Virus record (IMG/VR): IMGVR_UViG_3300047476_000811
Span: 1 to 28,262 of that record
Direction: 5' to 3' (one strand)
DNA: 28,262 nucleotides
Origin: a virus
Shown here: positions 12,764-20,025 of the stretch, in pieces
Layout: the number at the start of each line of letters is the position of its first letter
How positions within the stretch are numbered: position 1 is the first letter of the stretch
Made by a program: the position numbers and the translations under genes
The notes under the pieces: generated by a model
Told to the model about the DNA's origin: nothing
Seen by the model: only the letters and a program-made list of their open reading frames with translations
Databases searched by the model: none

Positions 12764-12894
12764 TGGCAACACCACTTCGAGCGATTCGCGTTCCTGATCC
12801 ACTATGGGCGCAGATGAAAGAACTTGCTACATTGCAAGAAACCAGCGTTTCAGCTTTGCTGATCCGCTTGATGCAAGAGGAACTTGAGCGTTGA
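12763..12894 (+). CDS. Ribbon-helix-helix DNA-binding protein
   Basis: 43 aa: a short strand RAIRVPDPLW, then helix A (WAQMKELATLQ), a turn ETSVS, then helix B (ALLIRLMQEELER). This is the minimal Arc/CopG ribbon-helix-helix, which dimerises and inserts the paired strands into the DNA major groove. It is encoded in the operon whose leader contains three perfect palindromes, so autoregulation of the divergent region is an attractive but untested idea. Start shares a base with the previous stop. Confidence 0.75.
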   Translation: MATPLRAIRVPDPLWAQMKELATLQETSVSALLIRLMQEELER

Positions 12895-13097
12895 TTATCA
12901 ATCTTGCGTGGGCAACCGTTGCTTGCCTTCTTGCCTACATAACGCACCGCAAGGCGTGGTTCTACTTCATTCTTGGCTTTTGCTTCAACGCCTTTGTGTT
13001 TATTCCGTTGATATTCACTTGGGCGCGAGCGTTTCGCGGTCACTGGAAGCGAGAGCTTGAGATTCAAGAAGAGTTGAGATACCTCGACACATTGTAA
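12891..13097 (+). CDS. Two-pass small membrane protein
   Basis: 68 aa starting at a TTG that overlaps the RHH stop (TTGA), with GAGGAAC a few bases upstream. Two hydrophobic helices (LAWATVACLLAYI and AWFYFILGFCFNAFVFIPLIF) are separated by a short basic loop THRK; the C-terminus is a charged helix (WKRELEIQEELRYLD). The layout would suit a holin or an envelope-directed protein, but it is outside the lysis cassette. Last gene before the bidirectional terminator. Confidence 0.68.
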   Translation: MIINLAWATVACLLAYITHRKAWFYFILGFCFNAFVFIPLIFTWARAFRGHWKRELEIQEELRYLDTL

Positions 13098-13104
13098 AAA
13101 TAGC

Positions 13105-13152
13105 AAAGAACCCGCACGACCCCAGGAACGGCTGAGGTGGTGCGGGTTCTTT
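13105..13152. terminator. Bidirectional rho-independent terminator
   Basis: Thirteen perfect pairs AAAGAACCCGCAC / GTGCGGGTTCTTT around a 22-base loop that can pair further. On the plus strand TTCTTTATTT follows; on the minus strand the stem is followed by GCTATTTTT. It sits where the rightward operon and the leftward late operon converge (stops at 13097 and 13178), so it ends both. Confidence 0.92.
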
Positions 13153-13157
13153 ATTTC

Positions 13158-13172
13158 TGCCCGAAACGGGCA
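13158..13172. repeat. Small 6-bp hairpin
   Basis: TGCCCG-AAA-CGGGCA between the main terminator and the DUF6378-like stop. On the plus strand AATCTTTAT follows, so it may reinforce termination. Confidence 0.5.
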
Positions 13173-13177
13173 AATCT

Positions 13178-13456
13178 TTATGCTTGGTCTTGACCAATGA
13201 TAGCGAGTTCGCCACTGATTGCGGCATAAGCCGCCAAATCAATAAACGAGTCCAAATGGTCAGGTGTTTCAACTAGCCTTGCAATCTTAACGCCAGCCAT
13301 ACAAAGTGCAACTTGCGATGGCGTTACATCAACGCCAAGGATTACTGCCCAAATGTCTGCAATGCGTTTGTGGTTCGTGTAAGGCGTTCCGTAGTTCTTA
13401 TCACGATCACCGTGAGTCAGGCGGTTTGCCTCATCAAGTATTTCCCCCCGAAACAT
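13178..13456 (-). CDS. DUF6378-like phage protein
   Basis: 92 aa with AAGGGGAAAGT before the ATG. Helical throughout; characteristic stretch HGDRDKNYGTP (15-25) followed by HKRIADIWAVIL and a C-terminal KIARLV...DHLDSFIDLAAYAA. The order H-G-D-R-(D)-x-x-Y-G and the closing DSxxDxAxYAA are what I recall from the DUF6378 family of phage proteins. An all-alpha NTP pyrophosphohydrolase relation is sometimes suspected for such folds but is not proven by residues here. Last gene of the leftward late operon before the terminator. Confidence 0.7.
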   Translation of the reverse strand: MFRGEILDEANRLTHGDRDKNYGTPYTNHKRIADIWAVILGVDVTPSQVALCMAGVKIARLVETPDHLDSFIDLAAYAAISGELAIIGQDQA

Positions 13457-13465
13457 ACTTTCCCC

Positions 13466-13975
13466 TTAATCTTTGAAAGTTGGCTTGCCGAACCCTACTA
13501 TATAAACGGGCAAAGACTTTTTCAGCTTTGAACCGTTCTTGACTTTATAGGCACGCTTTTTGAGGCAAACTTCGCCACCATTGCGCTGGTCGCCCTTCTT
13601 ATCAGGCGATGTGTTGCCTTCAATGCAGGTCACAGTTCCATCGCCATTGTCGCGAACAACAATGCCAATGTGAGAAATACGATCCACGCCGTCATTTGGG
13701 AAGTCAAAGAAGACCAAATCGCCAGGCAGCGGAACTGCCTCGGCAGCCGCTTCCCACTTGTTCTTCTTAATGAAAGCCTGAGCGCCAGCAACGGTGGAAA
13801 CGCAGTTTGGCACTTTAAGTCCAACCTCATTTGCGCACCACATAACGAATGACCCACACCAAGGCAAGAAGTTCGCCTTAGTAAATGCACCATATTTGGT
13901 TTCATTATCCTTCGGGCCTTCGATAACCCCGATTTCTGCTCTTGCTACCTTGATGAAGTCATTACGCTGACCCAT
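13466..13975 (-). CDS. CHAP-domain endolysin
   Basis: 169 aa. The catalytic cysteine is in FLPWCGSFVMWC (C40), histidine in RISHIGIVV (H102), and the third polar residue in IEGNTSP (E119/N121); LPGDLVFFDF is the family strand before the histidine. CHAP enzymes cut peptide or amide bonds of peptidoglycan. The C-terminus is a short basic tail and there is no separate wall-binding repeat, so it is a compact single-domain lysin. Its ATG follows the holin stop directly, with AAGGGGAAATAA bridging the two. It has no signal peptide, consistent with holin-dependent release. Confidence 0.9.
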   Translation of the reverse strand: MGQRNDFIKVARAEIGVIEGPKDNETKYGAFTKANFLPWCGSFVMWCANEVGLKVPNCVSTVAGAQAFIKKNKWEAAAEAVPLPGDLVFFDFPNDGVDRISHIGIVVRDNGDGTVTCIEGNTSPDKKGDQRNGGEVCLKKRAYKVKNGSKLKKSLPVYIVGFGKPTFKD

Positions 13976-14248
13976 TTATTTCCCCTTTTCTACCTTGTCT
14001 GATTTTGAAGCCTTAGCGAAAGCCTGGTTGATTTCCTCGCGTGTGAGTTTGCCGTCACCGATATAAAGGCGGGCAAGTTCAACTGCAACATCCATCACCG
14101 CAACGATGCCTGCCATAGCAGCAGAAAAGGCTGGTGAGATTTGTACGCTTGAAACTGAGCTGACAATTGCGCCACCTGAGATGAAGCCAGCAGCGCCAAT
14201 AATGAAGACGGCGAGCATACGCCCTGCAATGTCTTTAATGAGATTCAT
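13976..14248 (-). CDS. Holin
   Basis: 90 aa. One or two hydrophobic helices near the start (RMLAVFIIGAAGFISGGAIVSSV and PAFSAAMAGIVAVMDVAVELA) and the C-terminal DGKLTREEINQAFAK, an ending often seen in actinophage holins. It should form the membrane lesion that lets the endolysin out. Coupled by ATGA to the preceding membrane gene and directly abutting the endolysin. Role inferred from topology, tail motif and place. Confidence 0.8.
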   Translation of the reverse strand: MNLIKDIAGRMLAVFIIGAAGFISGGAIVSSVSSVQISPAFSAAMAGIVAVMDVAVELARLYIGDGKLTREEINQAFAKASKSDKVEKGK

Positions 14249-14412
14249 TCTTTTTTTCCATTTCTAATCGAGAATGTGATTGTCCAAACGATGAAGGTGA
14301 CAATGATTGCGTAGCCAACAACGGTCTTCGCTGATCCTTCAAGAACGACCCACGCAATGAACATTCCAAGAAGTGTCCAAGCCTGGTTGATTATGTCTGA
14401 GAGGAATTTCAA
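14245..14412 (-). CDS. Second holin-like membrane protein
   Basis: 55 aa from a TTG at 14410-14412, which overlaps the proline-rich gene's stop (TTGA) and has AGGAG six bases upstream. Two hydrophobic segments (TLLGMFIAWVVLEG and VVGYAIIVTFIVWTITF) joined by SAKT, with a basic end RNGKKE. The size, two-helix topology and the position in the lysis cassette suggest an antiholin or second holin. Confidence 0.75.
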   Translation of the reverse strand: MKFLSDIINQAWTLLGMFIAWVVLEGSAKTVVGYAIIVTFIVWTITFSIRNGKKE

Positions 14413-15740
14413 GGGTTTCTCCTATAAGTAGAAGCAGCAGCGATGCCCGCTGCTTGGGTTGCGATTCCCCCTGCAATGATTGCCGAAATAACTACCTTTT
14501 CGGACTTCTCTCTTACTTCAGGCGACATATCAGCGCCGATGTTGCCCAAAGCCATAAGTGCAGCCCCGGGATTGGTAAAGATTGCGCCGAGCAATTCGGC
14601 AGGATTTTCAAGCAACTGCAAAGCCACCACAACTTCGGCAGTCAGGATCACACCGTTTTCAAGTTCAACGGGTGTTTCAGGTGCTAAAGTTGCCACATCT
14701 ACATCAACAATTGAAACGGGGGCGGGAGATGGCAAAGGTGTTGGAGCAGGAATCTCTTGAGGATTTGACTCCTCTTGAGGAATTGGATTTGTTTCTATTG
14801 GCGGAACTATTGGGGAAGTCTCGACTGGTAACTCATCGGGTGGCTCGCTTGGTAGATGATCAGCGGGAAGTTCTTGCACTGGCTCGGGAGTTGGCGGCAA
14901 AGGCTCAACTTCAGGGGCAGGCGCTGGCTCAGGCTCAGTCACTACTGGCTCAACAGGAACAGGTGCTGGCTCGCTTGCAACTGGCACAGGCGGTGTAGGC
15001 GATGGCTCTATTGGTAAAGAAGGCGCAGGTTCTTGAGTTACAGGCGCAGGTTGAGAAATTATCGTTGAAGAATCTTGAACTGGCAAAGAAGGCGCAACAG
15101 GCGTTGATCCAGTTGAAGAATCAGAAAGAGGCGGCTCTATCTGAGCCGTTTGACTATCTTCAACATTTGAAGGCGGAGAATCAACGGTTGAAGTTTCAGT
15201 TGGAGCAGTTGGAGAATCCGCTGGAACAGTCGGAGTTTCTGGCTGAGTTACAGTTGCAGAATCTGGAACTGTTGCAGAATCTGGAACTGTTGAAGTTGGA
15301 GTATCAGGTTGCGCAGGCGGAGATTGAACTGGCGCAGTCACAGATTCCTGCGTTGGAGTCGAAGTATCGGAAGGCGGTGGCGAAGGTGCGGGTGTTGGAG
15401 TCGGAACGAGACCCTGATAATAATCAAGGGTGTTGTCACTCAAATTGTTGCTGACAAAAATTCGGTAGTTTCCCGCATAACCGCCTTCACAAAACAGGCG
15501 TGAGATTTGACCTTTGCCTTCAAAGAAGCGGTTGGAGTTATCCCAAGAAGGCGTGAACTCGCGCTGATCACCCTGGGCAGTTGCACAAATAACCTTTACA
15601 AGCCCAGTTGGTACGCCTTCAGCTTCGGCGGGAAGTAATAGAGAAGTGCCTGCAACAATAAAGAAAACGCCAAATCTAGCGGCTCTTTTGCTCGCAAATA
15701 AGTTCGTAAATCTTGTCCACTCTGTCTTCAAGTCGCTCAA
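14409..15740 (-). CDS. Proline-rich envelope-anchored protein in the lysis cassette
   Basis: About 443 aa from the TTG at 15738-15740; a TTG nine bases further down is an alternative. N-terminus: basic segment then hydrophobic core GVFFIVAGTSLLLPAEA, a signal peptide or anchor. Residues ~45-110 form a small domain with C52 and C84. Then ~240 residues of P/S/T/E-rich low complexity (many PAP, PTP, EPxP repeats), then a hydrophobic C-terminal helix region (VVISAIIAGGIATQAAGIAAAS) ending in YRRNP. Such a stiff linker between two membrane-compatible ends could span the periplasm or wall; alternatively it is a secreted surface protein. It lies directly before the holins, so a role in lysis is plausible but unproven. 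Confidence 0.72.
   Translation of the reverse strand: MSDLKTEWTRFTNLFASKRAARFGVFFIVAGTSLLLPAEAEGVPTGLVKVICATAQGDQREFTPSWDNSNRFFEGKGQISRLFCEGGYAGNYRIFVSNNLSDNTLDYYQGLVPTPTPAPSPPPSDTSTPTQESVTAPVQSPPAQPDTPTSTVPDSATVPDSATVTQPETPTVPADSPTAPTETSTVDSPPSNVEDSQTAQIEPPLSDSSTGSTPVAPSLPVQDSSTIISQPAPVTQEPAPSLPIEPSPTPPVPVASEPAPVPVEPVVTEPEPAPAPEVEPLPPTPEPVQELPADHLPSEPPDELPVETSPIVPPIETNPIPQEESNPQEIPAPTPLPSPAPVSIVDVDVATLAPETPVELENGVILTAEVVVALQLLENPAELLGAIFTNPGAALMALGNIGADMSPEVREKSEKVVISAIIAGGIATQAAGIAAASTYRRNP
15254..15289 (-). repeat. Tandem 18-bp repeat in the proline-rich gene
   Basis: Two perfect, adjacent copies of an 18-mer (15254-15271, 15272-15289) encoding the repeated VPDSAT unit. This shows that the low-complexity region grows by local duplication. 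Confidence 0.85.
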
Positions 15741-15900
15741 GCCTTTCGGAGTTTCGGTTCACGCTATCGCGCATCGAACCGCCCCCGTTTGGTTTTAATT
15801 CTGCAAGGTAATGCTTGACCAGCCAGCGAACTGCACCTGCAAAGGCTGAGACTATCACCGTGACTGCAACTGCAATAGTTGCGTAATCTGTGGCCGTCAT
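15676..15900 (-). CDS. Membrane-anchored coiled-coil protein
   Basis: 74 aa. A transmembrane helix (YATIAVAVTVIVSAFAGAVRWLV) then LAELKPNGGGSMRDSV and a short coiled coil (NSERLERLEDRVDKIYELICEQ). This matches small actinophage proteins of the DUF2746 kind that lie near lysis genes and are sometimes labelled holins. It overlaps the proline-rich gene by 65 bases and its start overlaps the previous stop as ATGA. Function inferred only from place. Confidence 0.75.
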   Translation of the reverse strand: MTATDYATIAVAVTVIVSAFAGAVRWLVKHYLAELKPNGGGSMRDSVNRNSERLERLEDRVDKIYELICEQKSR

Positions 15901-16151
15901 CGAGTCAGCACCAGTAATGTAATCGTGATTGTTCCAGCATTGGTCACTGCATACAAGGCATCGCCTGGGTGAATGAGCATCACAATTTTTTCGCCATTAT
16001 CAACTTCAAATCCATTATCAGTGGTGACATCTGCACCGCCGATGTAGCACTTACCGCTTGCTGCGTGAAAGTGAACTTCCTGCGCTGATCCGTCAATGGG
16101 AACAATCAATTGGCGTGTGCTATTAACCGTAAAGTGGCGCGAATATGCCAA
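15897..16151 (-). CDS. Small beta-rich virion-like protein
   Basis: 84 aa from a TTG at 16149-16151 with GAGGAG six bases upstream. Alternating strands (QLIVPIDGSAQEVHFHAASG, EKIVMLIHPGDALYAVT, GTITITLLVLTR) suggest a small beta sandwich. It is between tail-fibre-type genes and the lysis cassette, so a tail-tip decoration or accessory is likely. No family recognised. Confidence 0.65.
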   Translation of the reverse strand: MAYSRHFTVNSTRQLIVPIDGSAQEVHFHAASGKCYIGGADVTTDNGFEVDNGEKIVMLIHPGDALYAVTNAGTITITLLVLTR

Positions 16152-16186
16152 TTGATTCTCCTCAATGCTAGCCCCCCGGGTTTGGG

Positions 16187-16417
16187 TTAAAGAATGATTG
16201 TTGCGGCTTCTTCTTCAGTCAAAGGCTCGCCTGCGATGAGCTTTGCCTTCGCGCTCGCCTTGAGGTCGGCCAGCGCTTGCGCGGTAGCGATGCGCTCCGC
16301 TTCGGCTGCCTCGGCTGCAATGCGATCCGCTTTGCGCTGCTGGATTTCCTCAGGGGTAAGTTCAACCTCTATGACTTCACCTGTCTCACAGTTATGGATT
16401 ATATTGATTTCTGTCAT
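16187..16417 (-). CDS. Alanine-rich helical protein after tail-fibre genes
   Basis: 76 aa, AAGGAG before the ATG. Starts INIIHNCETGEVIEVELTPEE and continues as a charged A/E/R-rich helix (RIAAEAAEAERIATAQALADLKASAKA), ending PLTEEEAATIIL. The CxTGExxxxxLTxEE start is common in short phage proteins next to tail fibres, some acting as chaperones; that role is inferred. Only 10 bases separate it from the preceding gene. Confidence 0.68.
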   Translation of the reverse strand: MTEINIIHNCETGEVIEVELTPEEIQQRKADRIAAEAAEAERIATAQALADLKASAKAKLIAGEPLTEEEAATIIL

Positions 16418-16428
16418 TGTATTTCTCC

Positions 16429-16938
16429 TTATGAGTTCTTGATGCCGTAGAGGGTTGCAGTTGAGTATTGAGCGAATGAAGCCGATGCGTTGGGAACTAG
16501 GCTAAGGCTAGTAATCGCAGCGGTATTAGCCCATAGGTAGGCGATTAGCCAAGACTCGGCATAAGTTGCGTTCTTTTCAGATACTGAGTCAATCGATGCT
16601 GACTTCTGAGCACTACCCGCATAATTGGGAATATAAATCTCGATGTTAGCAAAGGTACTAGCCGTAGCAGTATTGGAATCAACCACGCCAGCCAAGCCGC
16701 TTGTATATGACCCAGAACTGGCAGAACTGCCATTACCGATAACTGCCCTTGAAGTGAAGCCGCTAGTTGAACCGTTAGGTCTCAAACTGAAATCATTGAA
16801 GTCCTGACCTCTGTTATCTCTCAAAGATAACTTTAAACATAGGTCGGTATAGGTAGCAGGGATTGAAGTAAATTCAATTGAGGCAGCACCGCCAGCGCCA
16901 ACAGTTACGCTTCCAATGTTGGTGAATGTAGTCGCCAT
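16429..16938 (-). CDS. Receptor-binding/tail-tip-like protein, paralogue 3
   Basis: 169 aa. Beta-sandwich-like sequence beginning FTNIGSVTVGAGGAASIEF, then SIPATYTDLCLKLSLR, and closing with YSTATLYGIK. The same three blocks occur in the two genes transcribed before it (16939-17433 and 17436-18020), so this is the third member of a tandem family. Rich in S, T, A and N, low in charge, as in extracellular tail-tip proteins. Direct abutment with its neighbour (stop at 16939 meets start at 16938). Receptor binding is inferred from composition and position. Confidence 0.72.
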   Translation of the reverse strand: MATTFTNIGSVTVGAGGAASIEFTSIPATYTDLCLKLSLRDNRGQDFNDFSLRPNGSTSGFTSRAVIGNGSSASSGSYTSGLAGVVDSNTATASTFANIEIYIPNYAGSAQKSASIDSVSEKNATYAESWLIAYLWANTAAITSLSLVPNASASFAQYSTATLYGIKNS

Positions 16939-17433
16939 TTATGCCGCCTTGATTCCGTAGAGGGTAAAGGTAGAGCCGTTGGAGAAGTTGCCGCCACTAG
17001 CAATGACCTTAACCGCGTTGATAGCAGCAGTAGAACGCCAAAGCCCTACGGTTGCAGCCGTTCCATTGCCAGCATTATTAGCGCGGGTGAGGTTGGTCTT
17101 ATAAGTTGTAGTGTTGGAATAGTTCATAATATCAACAAGTATGTTTGTGTTCTGGTCGGCGGTCATATAGCCGTAATAGTTAGCAAGGATGCTGGTGGTG
17201 TTGCTTGTGCGGTGAGATGATGCAGTCGAGCCATCCCCTGTAAGGTCGGTGTTGGAGTAAGTTGATCCAGTATCACCGTTATATTCAAGACGTAAGTTAA
17301 TCGTTCCCGAAGTTACTCCGCCGTTAAAGATAATACGCAGGTCGGTATAGGTCGCAGGAATACTAGAGAAGGTGTAACTGGCTGGTGTGCCTGTTGCGGT
17401 GTAGGTCGCTATCGTTTCATAAGTCGATGCCAT
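16939..17433 (-). CDS. Receptor-binding/tail-tip-like protein, paralogue 2
   Basis: 164 aa. Shares with its neighbours the start YETIATYTATG, the SIPATYTDLRIIF block, a mid-region LTGDGSTASSHR and the end FTLYGIKAA. Middle loops differ strongly, the usual pattern of surface-exposed variation on a common scaffold. Predicted all-beta, no signal peptide. It starts two bases after the preceding stop, so all three are made together. Confidence 0.72.
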   Translation of the reverse strand: MASTYETIATYTATGTPASYTFSSIPATYTDLRIIFNGGVTSGTINLRLEYNGDTGSTYSNTDLTGDGSTASSHRTSNTTSILANYYGYMTADQNTNILVDIMNYSNTTTYKTNLTRANNAGNGTAATVGLWRSTAAINAVKVIASGGNFSNGSTFTLYGIKAA

Positions 17434-17435
17434 TA

Positions 17436-18020
17436 TTATCCCTTAATTCCGTATAGCGCGAATTGTGAATACTGTTGAAAAGTAGTTCCATTGTTAGGAA
17501 TAATTGAAATGCTATTTATAGCGTTTGTTGAATACCAAGCATTTGATTCAATGGATACAATTCCACCACCATTGCCATCAACTCCGCTTAATGATTTAAC
17601 TGTTTTATTTTTTGAAACATTTGTATAATCCAAAATATCAACAATTATTGATCCAAATACATTTGCATTTGTTGTTGTTCCAGCAGACCAGCCAATATAC
17701 ATTTTGTTTTGAGATGAAGCATTTTGTGCTTGAGCCGAAGAACCGTCACCAAGCAAATCGTGATAACTGTAATTATTTCCTGAGTCGCCGTTAAAACGCA
17801 TACTTGTTGAAGCCCACCAGTTTGCGTAATTAAGCCTTGATGAAATGCGCAATTGAAGATGTTTGTACCCTGTTGGAATTCCAGCAAAATCAATAGTTGT
17901 AGCACCACCCGAGCCGACTGTTACGGTGGCAATAGATTCATAAGAATTTAATGATGCAATGCCGCCAAACATCCCATAACCCCGGGCTGATCCGTTTGCA
18001 AATGTGCTAATTAGTGGCAT
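17436..18020 (-). CDS. Receptor-binding/tail-tip-like protein, paralogue 1
   Basis: 194 aa, AAAGGGG before the ATG. A ~28-residue N-terminal extension (PLISTFANGSARGYGMFGG) precedes the shared domain: YESIATVTVGSGGATTIDF, GIPTGYKHLQLRIS, LLGDGSSA and a final FALYGIKG. Its DNA is noticeably richer in A and T than the flanking paralogues, with runs such as AAATTGTTGTA-like codons, which suggests replacement from another source. The extension could attach it to the tail tip. Confidence 0.72.
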   Translation of the reverse strand: MPLISTFANGSARGYGMFGGIASLNSYESIATVTVGSGGATTIDFAGIPTGYKHLQLRISSRLNYANWWASTSMRFNGDSGNNYSYHDLLGDGSSAQAQNASSQNKMYIGWSAGTTTNANVFGSIIVDILDYTNVSKNKTVKSLSGVDGNGGGIVSIESNAWYSTNAINSISIIPNNGTTFQQYSQFALYGIKG

Positions 18021-18032
18021 TACAAATCCCCT

Positions 18033-18734
18033 TTAAGCAAACTTTGTTTGTGTTTCAAGAACAGTAAATGTAGCAGAGGCAGTCTTGATAATTGTAAAAG
18101 TATAAGCATCAATTGCTGATGCATTTCCAGCACTGATTGCAGCAGGTACTTTTGGAGTTACCGTTGTGCCGTCAATTTGGATTGTGTTTGGATAGTAGGC
18201 AGTTGATCCGTTGGTGTTAAGCCAAACCAAGGTGATTGCATCGCCTGTTGCCATAGCACTGTTGAGTGAAGTACCGCTTGAATAACGGAAGTTTAGGGTG
18301 TGGTTGGCAGTTGCATTTGAGGTGTAGTACCACACTGAGGCAGTAGATACATCAAAGTTGATTGTGCCAGTCGCAGCAGATGCCACCACATTCACATCTT
18401 CTTCAAAGCCCTTGATGACCAAATCTGACTGGCTTGTTGCAATCGAGAGTGTAACCGCGCCCGATGATCCGCCACCTGAAAGACCTGTTCCAGCGGTAAC
18501 GCTTTCAATGTCGCCAGCAACCAGGGCAACCCAAGATGATCCGTCATACTTTTCAACGGCGTTGGTATCTGCAAGATAGGAAATCATACCTTCGGCAAGA
18601 ACACCTGTGAGAGCAGTGGTGCGAGCTGAGGCATCTGCAAACTTCATCACAGTTTGCTGCATCAAGTATCCATCAACCTCAGCCGATGTAAGCACCTGAC
18701 CAACGGTGAAATCCTTATAGCCTAGACCTGCCAT
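18033..18734 (-). CDS. Tail-fibre/minor tail protein
   Basis: 233 aa with AAGGAG before the ATG. The start AGLGYKDFTVGQVLTSAEVDGYLMQQ followed by KFADASARTTAL and YLADTNAVEKYDGSSWVAL is a well-known actinophage tail-fibre N-terminus. The central GTGLSGGGSSGAVTLSI resembles fibre shaft/trimer repeats; the rest is S/T/A-rich beta. Sits between the large minor tail protein and the three receptor-binding-like paralogues, so it likely joins them to the tail tip. Confidence 0.8.
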   Translation of the reverse strand: MAGLGYKDFTVGQVLTSAEVDGYLMQQTVMKFADASARTTALTGVLAEGMISYLADTNAVEKYDGSSWVALVAGDIESVTAGTGLSGGGSSGAVTLSIATSQSDLVIKGFEEDVNVVASAATGTINFDVSTASVWYYTSNATANHTLNFRYSSGTSLNSAMATGDAITLVWLNTNGSTAYYPNTIQIDGTTVTPKVPAAISAGNASAIDAYTFTIIKTASATFTVLETQTKFA

Positions 18735-18747
18735 TATTGCTCCTTAT

Positions 18748-20022
18748 TTAGTAAGACAACACCGCGTTGGCGTTGTCTAGCGTTCCTTGAGTAGTTGAGT
18801 CCAATATAAATGCCTGAATGAGAGGTTCACTGGTGAAGATGACAGTATTCCACGAACGCGGTGTGATGTCGTGGCTAACGCCCTGACAAAACAGTTCGCG
18901 TGTGACCTCTGATCCGCCAGGCATCAACTTGGTGATGTTGAGAAGTGAGAAGATTTCCATTTCAAGAGCAGCCTCTATGCGGTCATTTGCTGCTGCGTTT
19001 GTATCAAAAAGGTTCAAGGTCATCGAGTCAATGCGCAAGGTGGCATTGGCGCGAGAGTTCAAAAGCATAATTGCCTGGTTGTAGGCTTCCTCATCGGTCT
19101 GCACCAAGATATTTGTGCGCTGGCCTGAGTGGATAAAGTAAGTGTTGATTGAGGTGGCATCCTGAACATTCTGCGCCACGCCCCCCGCCCTTTGAACGGT
19201 CACATCATTCACAATGAGCTGATCATCGTAACTGAAGTCAATCTGAGCGTAACCGATGCCTGTTCCAGTATCGGAAAACACATACGGGGTCGCATCTGCC
19301 TCTTTGGATACGGTATCGCGTGAGTAAAAGGTGGCAGTGCCTGTCTTTTGGAAGAAGAAGCCGCCAAATTCAGATGTTTCAACAAGTTGAATCGCCTCAA
19401 GCAAGTTTCGTGATGTGCCTGGGTCTGCCTGCATTGACGAATTACCTGGGTCAATTGCACGCTGAGATGTTGGGTAATCTGCCACATTCAAAAGCGCGTT
19501 AATGCGATCACCTGAAAGTTGCCCCGCGCTAGTGCCGGGAACGGTGGTGATAGCAATATTGTTAAGAAGGCGAAAGCCATCTACACACTGCAAAGTTACG
19601 GTTGAAGTATCCTCAAAGCCACGCACGAAGTTGGTATCAAATGAGGTGATGTAGCCCGAAAAGATAAAGTATCGAGTAGTTACTAGCGTGATTTCATCTT
19701 GATAATCAGCCCACACGCGCACCTTACGAAGCGGAACAAGTTTGCCGTAATAAGGTGAATCCACATTGGAAGGCGAAAAATCTCCGTTATCGTCACGAAG
19801 CACAATTGAAGCTGAACCCGCCTCAAACTTGTTGAGGATACGGTTACGCCCGCGCTTTGTTTGCACGCGAAGAGTAATGCCTGAAACATCTACCAAATCG
19901 GATGCACTATCAGCAAGAATCGCCTCATCAAGAAATGAGGTGGGATCGTCCAGGACAAGGGGATTCCCGAAGGCCGGCCCGTTCGCAAAGTCAATCGAAA
20001 CGCCTAAAACTGGCATTGTCAT
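18748..20022 (-). CDS. Minor tail protein (tail hub/tip)
   Basis: 424 aa following the tape measure gene by three bases. Pieces typical of siphovirus hub proteins: GRNRILNKFEAGSASIVLRDD (a domain packing against the tail tube), RYFIFSGYITSFDT, then a long beta/alpha region with NVTVQRAGG-like segments and SHDITPRSWNTVIFTSEP near the end. Position straight after the tape measure marks it as distal-tail or hub protein that caps the tube and carries fibres. Exact Dit versus Tal equivalence cannot be told from this. Confidence 0.82.
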   Translation of the reverse strand: MTMPVLGVSIDFANGPAFGNPLVLDDPTSFLDEAILADSASDLVDVSGITLRVQTKRGRNRILNKFEAGSASIVLRDDNGDFSPSNVDSPYYGKLVPLRKVRVWADYQDEITLVTTRYFIFSGYITSFDTNFVRGFEDTSTVTLQCVDGFRLLNNIAITTVPGTSAGQLSGDRINALLNVADYPTSQRAIDPGNSSMQADPGTSRNLLEAIQLVETSEFGGFFFQKTGTATFYSRDTVSKEADATPYVFSDTGTGIGYAQIDFSYDDQLIVNDVTVQRAGGVAQNVQDATSINTYFIHSGQRTNILVQTDEEAYNQAIMLLNSRANATLRIDSMTLNLFDTNAAANDRIEAALEMEIFSLLNITKLMPGGSEVTRELFCQGVSHDITPRSWNTVIFTSEPLIQAFILDSTTQGTLDNANAVLSY

Positions 20023-20025
20023 ATT

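Noticed and set aside
12891-13097. Two-helix membrane protein as the phage holin
   Set aside because: It is in the rightward early operon, far from the endolysin, which has its own holin-like neighbours.
14582-15454. Long plus-strand open frames opposite the proline-rich gene (Q/L/E-rich translations)
   Set aside because: They are mirror images of the P/S/T-rich codon repeats and lack starts with ribosome binding sites; strand context is leftward.
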